Positions 60,694 to 64,000 of a DNA stretch of 64,000 bases are shown here, in pieces. Under the pieces are notes generated by a model that made no database searches, was not told the origin of the DNA, and was given only the letters and a program-made list of their open reading frames with translations. Both the position numbers and the translations under genes were made by a program. The stretch's first letter is position 1; each line of letters opens with the position of its first letter. This DNA is from DAOUET01 sp034430155. GTDB lineage: Bacteria > Chloroflexota > Anaerolineae > Anaerolineales > UBA4823. The DNA lies in the NCBI GenBank assembly GCA_034430155.1, contig DAOUET010000037.1:1-64000 (forward strand), written 5' to 3'.

Positions 60694-60918
60694 TCACCAG
60701 CTGCCTGTAGTTAAATAAGTTCTGATAGCATCTTGGAGAGCCTTCAGCATCTCCTTATAAGTTTGCTGGTATGATGGGTTTACATCCGTCGCTTTCAATT
60801 CGAGTTGCCCCAACAAATAGATCATCCAGGTTAACCATGTTCTGGGGTTGCCATCTAGTTTGGCAATCTCGGTTGCAGTTTCATCCAGGATATCGCGCAG
60901 TTCATCTTCTCGACTCAT
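60694..60918 (-). CDS. Small protein of unknown function
   Basis: 74 residues, probably all helical (DELRDILDETATEIAKLDGN; YQQTYKEMLKALQDAIRTYL). No signal peptide, membrane helix or family motif recognised. The ATG has only a weak ribosome binding site. A downstream hairpin with a U-rich tail supports a transcription unit. Support comes from protein-like composition and the ATG-to-terminator layout. Confidence 0.55.
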   Translation of the reverse strand: MSREDELRDILDETATEIAKLDGNPRTWLTWMIYLLGQLELKATDVNPSYQQTYKEMLKALQDAIRTYLTTGSW

Positions 60919-61152
60919 TATTCACACACCCGTATTTTCAATAGATTATTTTAGAACCTTATGAGTTGTCGCCAGAAAGGTCCTATAAATGCTAACGCAG
61001 CGAGGTTCGTGTGCCTCTTTGTCGCCAGCACAAGTATACTTTACATTATTTTCTTCATTGCTGCAATATTATTACCTGGCTTTCAGGCGTAATTGAGCAG
61101 GCGGGTAGGATCTTCTGCAATCCCGTTAGAGCACCAACTGCATTTGATTTGT

Positions 61153-61581
61153 TTAGATCTCAGCAATCCTTAGGACCTTTCCGAGATGGAGCGTTAGAAC
61201 CTTTCTCAACTTGAACTCGGGATCTGGCTTGCTTCCTGGTTTTGTGACTTCCTGAGCAGCATCCGTTATCGCCCGGGTATTCTCCTCCATTGCTAAAAAC
61301 AGGTAGATGCCTTCGCCTAAGGCATACAGAGTCACGGCGATACCGCCACCGTTGATTATCGCAAACAAGCCCACGACAAGACCTCCAAAAACGCCGCTGA
61401 GAAGCCCAGCCCCGCTGGTTTCTCCACCCAATTGGTTTGACAAGTTATTTAAGAACGCACCTCCCAGGATGCTTGTCGCACAAATGCTCAATACAACCAA
61501 AATGGTAATGACCCCTGCGATTATCCCCAGAACCTTATAGATCGTGCCAATGATCCTTAACCCCGTGTATCTTTTGTCCAT
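61153..61581 (-). CDS. Membrane protein of unknown function
   Basis: 142 residues with two long hydrophobic regions (about 16-45 and 62-98, the latter Gly-rich: GLLSGVFGGLVVGLFAIING), then a charged cytoplasmic tail (AMEENTRAITDAAQEVTKPG). A strong ribosome binding site, AGGAGAGGGAG, precedes the ATG, which supports a real gene. Small proteins of this layout are often annotated only as hypothetical. No neighbour suggests a role. Confidence 0.75.
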   Translation of the reverse strand: MDKRYTGLRIIGTIYKVLGIIAGVITILVVLSICATSILGGAFLNNLSNQLGGETSGAGLLSGVFGGLVVGLFAIINGGGIAVTLYALGEGIYLFLAMEENTRAITDAAQEVTKPGSKPDPEFKLRKVLTLHLGKVLRIAEI

Positions 61582-61865
61582 TTCTCCCTCTCCTGCTGTC
61601 TAAAACTTGAAAATTCTTCAGTTATTGCACACCAGCTGCCCAACGCACCAAAACTCTAAGCTCCAATCTAAGTCCAATATACTTCACATCATTTTCGGGA
61701 GCCTTGCAACACCTTCATGATATCATTATGCCGAATTACACAAATCCTTGGTTCATCTGCTCATTTGAGCCTCCATCGCCTTAATAAAATTTTTCCCATA
61801 TCCTAAGGCACCGCCTTTTCTTATAGACCCACGCCCGGAAAGTCTTAAAACTTAAATTCATCAAC

Positions 61866-63149
61866 ATGACTACATCAGAATCCCAACCTTTGCTGACACC
61901 CTTGATGCGCTGGTTCCTATTCGCCATGGTGCTGGCTAACATCGCCGGCTCCATGTTTCCGATGTTGCTGCCCATTTACCTTACCAATCTGGGTGCCAGT
62001 GTGACCCAGGTCGGCTTGGTCTTTACCCTCTCTTCTATCGTGATCTTTATTCTCCAGATCTTCGGTGGTTGGGTATCCGACTCGATCGGTAGGTTAAGCG
62101 CCATCGCTATTGGGAGCGTGGGCGGCATCTTTGGATTTTCTGCCATGTTGTTTGCCAATTCCTGGCAGTGGATGTTAGTCGCCATTGCTATCAATCAGAT
62201 CCCCTATGCCCTGGTAGGGCCGAGTTTTGGAGCTTTTATCGCGGAAAATTCTAGCGAGGCCAACCGCGGCCGGGTATACGGGCTCACCGATACCATCTAC
62301 CAGATCACCGGCGTAGTGGGTCCACCTTTGGGGGGATTCCTGGCCGGTGGATACAGCTTTAAGGCCATGCTGATAGCGGCTGCCATCCTATATTCTTTTG
62401 CAGCCATATTGCGTATTTGGATGGCGACCACCATGCATTCCCCTGCCGATCGCAACCCCCAACAGCTCACCATGGCCTCATTGAAGATCAGCCTTAAGAC
62501 CATGATCACCATCTTGCTTGGTGGCGGTGTGGTTACCTGGATATTCCTTACTGATGGGGTTAGGGATATCGCCTTCAGGCTATCCGGAGAACTTGAACCC
62601 CTCTACCTCCAACAGGTTGCTGGCATCTCTATTCAACAAATCGGTCTTCTTGGTTCCGTCTTTTCTATAGCGATGATGTTCACGCCAATTCTTTCCGGGA
62701 GAATATCGGATAAATATGGCGAGCGTGTCCCCATATCAATGGGATTCTTGCTGATATTTGTTGCCTATATGATCTTTCTGAACGTGAGTGCCTTCATTGG
62801 ATTTGCTCTGACCTGGATGGTCTTCGGCATTGGTGTAGGCTTGCTGAGCCCGGCTTACCAATCGATTATCTCTAAAGTCATTCCCCAAAAATCGCTCGGT
62901 ATCTTCACCGGGCTGTTTCGTGGTAGTCTGGGATTCATCTCCTTGCCAGCGCCTTGGGTGGGGGCGCAGCTCTGGGAACGCTATAATCCGCGCTTACCGT
63001 TCATCATCACCGCTATATTGTCACTTATCACGGTGATACCAACCTGGTTCAAATTCAAAGTCCCAGAAAAAGCGGAAGCTCTGCCCGGCTTTGATTTAGG
63101 TCAGGTTATCTCCCCTTCCGATGCAGAGGTCGCTGCCAAAAGGACCTGA
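61866..63149 (+). CDS. Major facilitator superfamily transporter
   Basis: 427 residues with about 12 membrane helices and no large soluble domain. The MFS motif A-like loop between helices 2 and 3 reads GGWVSDSIGRLSAIAIG, and its counterpart in the second half reads LSGRISDKYGERVPISMG, confirming the two-fold pseudo-symmetry. The pattern resembles drug/sugar antiporters, but the substrate is not predictable. No ribosome binding site is evident before the ATG. It is convergent with the following RibD-C gene, with 31 bases between stops. Confidence 0.92.
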   Translation: MTTSESQPLLTPLMRWFLFAMVLANIAGSMFPMLLPIYLTNLGASVTQVGLVFTLSSIVIFILQIFGGWVSDSIGRLSAIAIGSVGGIFGFSAMLFANSWQWMLVAIAINQIPYALVGPSFGAFIAENSSEANRGRVYGLTDTIYQITGVVGPPLGGFLAGGYSFKAMLIAAAILYSFAAILRIWMATTMHSPADRNPQQLTMASLKISLKTMITILLGGGVVTWIFLTDGVRDIAFRLSGELEPLYLQQVAGISIQQIGLLGSVFSIAMMFTPILSGRISDKYGERVPISMGFLLIFVAYMIFLNVSAFIGFALTWMVFGIGVGLLSPAYQSIISKVIPQKSLGIFTGLFRGSLGFISLPAPWVGAQLWERYNPRLPFIITAILSLITVIPTWFKFKVPEKAEALPGFDLGQVISPSDAEVAAKRT

Positions 63150-63180
63150 TCACGAGATTCTGATCGAGGTTAAACCTCAA

Positions 63181-64000
63181 TCACGATTTGTCTCTATCGT
63201 AACAAGAAAATAATTGACCGATCCCATCCAAAGCCCATCGGTCGTAATAAAGCTCATGAAGTTCCAGATCAAAAGGCGGTTCCAGTAATCCCCCCTCCAC
63301 AATGGAAGCATATTCCTGCCCTCCAAGCAGTCGCAACGCAAGCGTGAGATACAATCGATCCACCACCCTAGCATCCAACAGCATATGGAAAACCCGGGGT
63401 CCCGCTGTCACATAAACTGTCCGGTACCCCTGCTCTGACAGGCTGGAAATTAATCGCTTTCCATCTACACTACCCATCTCCCCGCGGAAAAATACCTTTG
63501 CGTTCTGTTTCTGCAGCTGGCCCACCCTGGCAGGGTCCGCTGCATTACTGGTATAGACCAACACCCCCCGGTAATTCTCCCATATTCCTTCAGGAAGGGA
63601 GAAATCCAGGCTGGCGCTGATCACACCTAAAACAGGTTTTGGATCCAAGCCCTGATCGCTACGCCACGCCATCAAATCAGCAAAGCGGGGTTCCATAAGA
63701 GATGAAATAATATCCTGCGCTTCGCCTTTGGCGTATTCACGCAAGTAGCGACCGCTAGAAAGGATCACATCCGCTTGGATTGCCAGTTCATGAAAAAGAC
63801 GCCAATCCCGTGGGTTCGAGATCTCCTTGGGAACTAACAGCCCTTGATAAACAGGACGGGGAATAGCGATGCGTCCATCTAGGCTGGTGATGAAGTTAGC
63901 ATACACAAAAGCTCTACCGGATTTCTGCCCGATCAGGTGCAATTCATGCTTTAAATATAATCCCTTAAGAGGTAATGATCGGCTCGGTGGCGGGAAGAGT
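63181..64000 (-). CDS. RibD C-terminal/DHFR-like reductase (5' end beyond the window)
   Basis: At least 273 residues of a dihydrofolate-reductase-fold protein of the RibD-C family, which uses NADPH to reduce a pyrimidine or pteridine intermediate. Key features are the substrate strand FVYANFITSLDGRIAI, DVILSSGRYLREYA near the cofactor site and VYVTAGPRVFHMLLD with the Gly-rich loop. A usual start search stops at a TTG (63942), but the frame stays open to the window edge and reads LFPPPSRSLPLKGLYL before it, which looks like genuine coding, so the gene starts outside. No deaminase domain is visible. Its pathway (riboflavin or other) is uncertain. Confidence 0.82.
   Translation of the reverse strand, partial: LFPPPSRSLPLKGLYLKHELHLIGQKSGRAFVYANFITSLDGRIAIPRPVYQGLLVPKEISNPRDWRLFHELAIQADVILSSGRYLREYAKGEAQDIISSLMEPRFADLMAWRSDQGLDPKPVLGVISASLDFSLPEGIWENYRGVLVYTSNAADPARVGQLQKQNAKVFFRGEMGSVDGKRLISSLSEQGYRTVYVTAGPRVFHMLLDARVVDRLYLTLALRLLGGQEYASIVEGGLLEPPFDLELHELYYDRWALDGIGQLFSCYDRDKS

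Noticed and set aside
1..64000. tRNA, rRNA, CRISPR or origin of replication
   Set aside because: No cloverleaf-like sequence with T-loop consensus, no regularly spaced repeats and no cluster of DnaA boxes were found on reading both strands.

Overview
The window looks like a chromosomal segment of a Chloroflexota bacterium, most likely of the class Anaerolineae. This is inferred from content, not from a database search. Four things point there: two membrane proteins with the YYYxG motif of the Chlor_Arch_YYY family, known mainly from Chloroflexi and archaea; a secreted protease ending in a YLPxxxxx-type tail; a lipoprotein with VEVTR-like repeats followed by a Thr/Pro linker; and a RibD-C protein whose N-terminus reads LFPPPS. 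Base composition is near 50% GC. I see no tRNA, rRNA, CRISPR array or intact insertion sequence.

Layout. (1) 1-16.9 kb: information-processing genes. On the minus strand lie rpoB, then rpsL-rpsG-fusA-tuf (tuf runs off the left edge), with consensus promoters in front of rpoB and of rpsL. rpoC is not next to rpoB. It sits 4.6 kb upstream with its own promoter and a strong terminator, separated by divergent era and a YhhN-family gene and by an ECF sigma / anti-sigma / polymer-forming membrane protein operon. (2) 16.9-20.2 kb: a 1103-residue hybrid sensor histidine kinase. (3) 20.3-23.2 kb: cmk followed by three overlapping PlsC-type acyltransferases. (4) 23.2-43.3 kb: a minus-strand surface-carbohydrate island with four large GT39/YYY-type membrane proteins, a GT4 glycosyltransferase, an NDP-sugar epimerase and a flippase-like protein, plus a large secreted subtilase. 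(5) 43.3-46.0 kb: lepA and tlyA.

(6) 46.0-51.9 kb: an ABC export operon led by a TetR regulator. It has one ABC-2 permease, a membrane-fusion protein and two ATPases, with a polymerase-beta-fold nucleotidyltransferase gene coupled between the ATPases. Upstream is a textbook promoter with an 18-bp perfect palindrome, so autoregulation is likely. (7) 52-56.2 kb: pterin carbinolamine dehydratase, two small membrane proteins, a receiver-GGDEF diguanylate cyclase and comM. (8) 56.3-61.8 kb: gene-poor, with a broken metallophosphoesterase, two lipoproteins, small unknown genes and over 1 kb without recognisable coding. (9) 61.9-64 kb: an MFS transporter and a RibD-C/DHFR-like reductase cut by the right edge.

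The most unusual points are the split of rpoB from rpoC, a repeat-containing insertion of about 150 residues in RpoB and a coiled-coil insertion of about 190 residues in RpoC, the nucleotidyltransferase inside the ABC operon, and the tandem GT39/YYY proteins, one of which fuses both modules into 1809 residues. Functions are read from motifs and family knowledge; no search was run.
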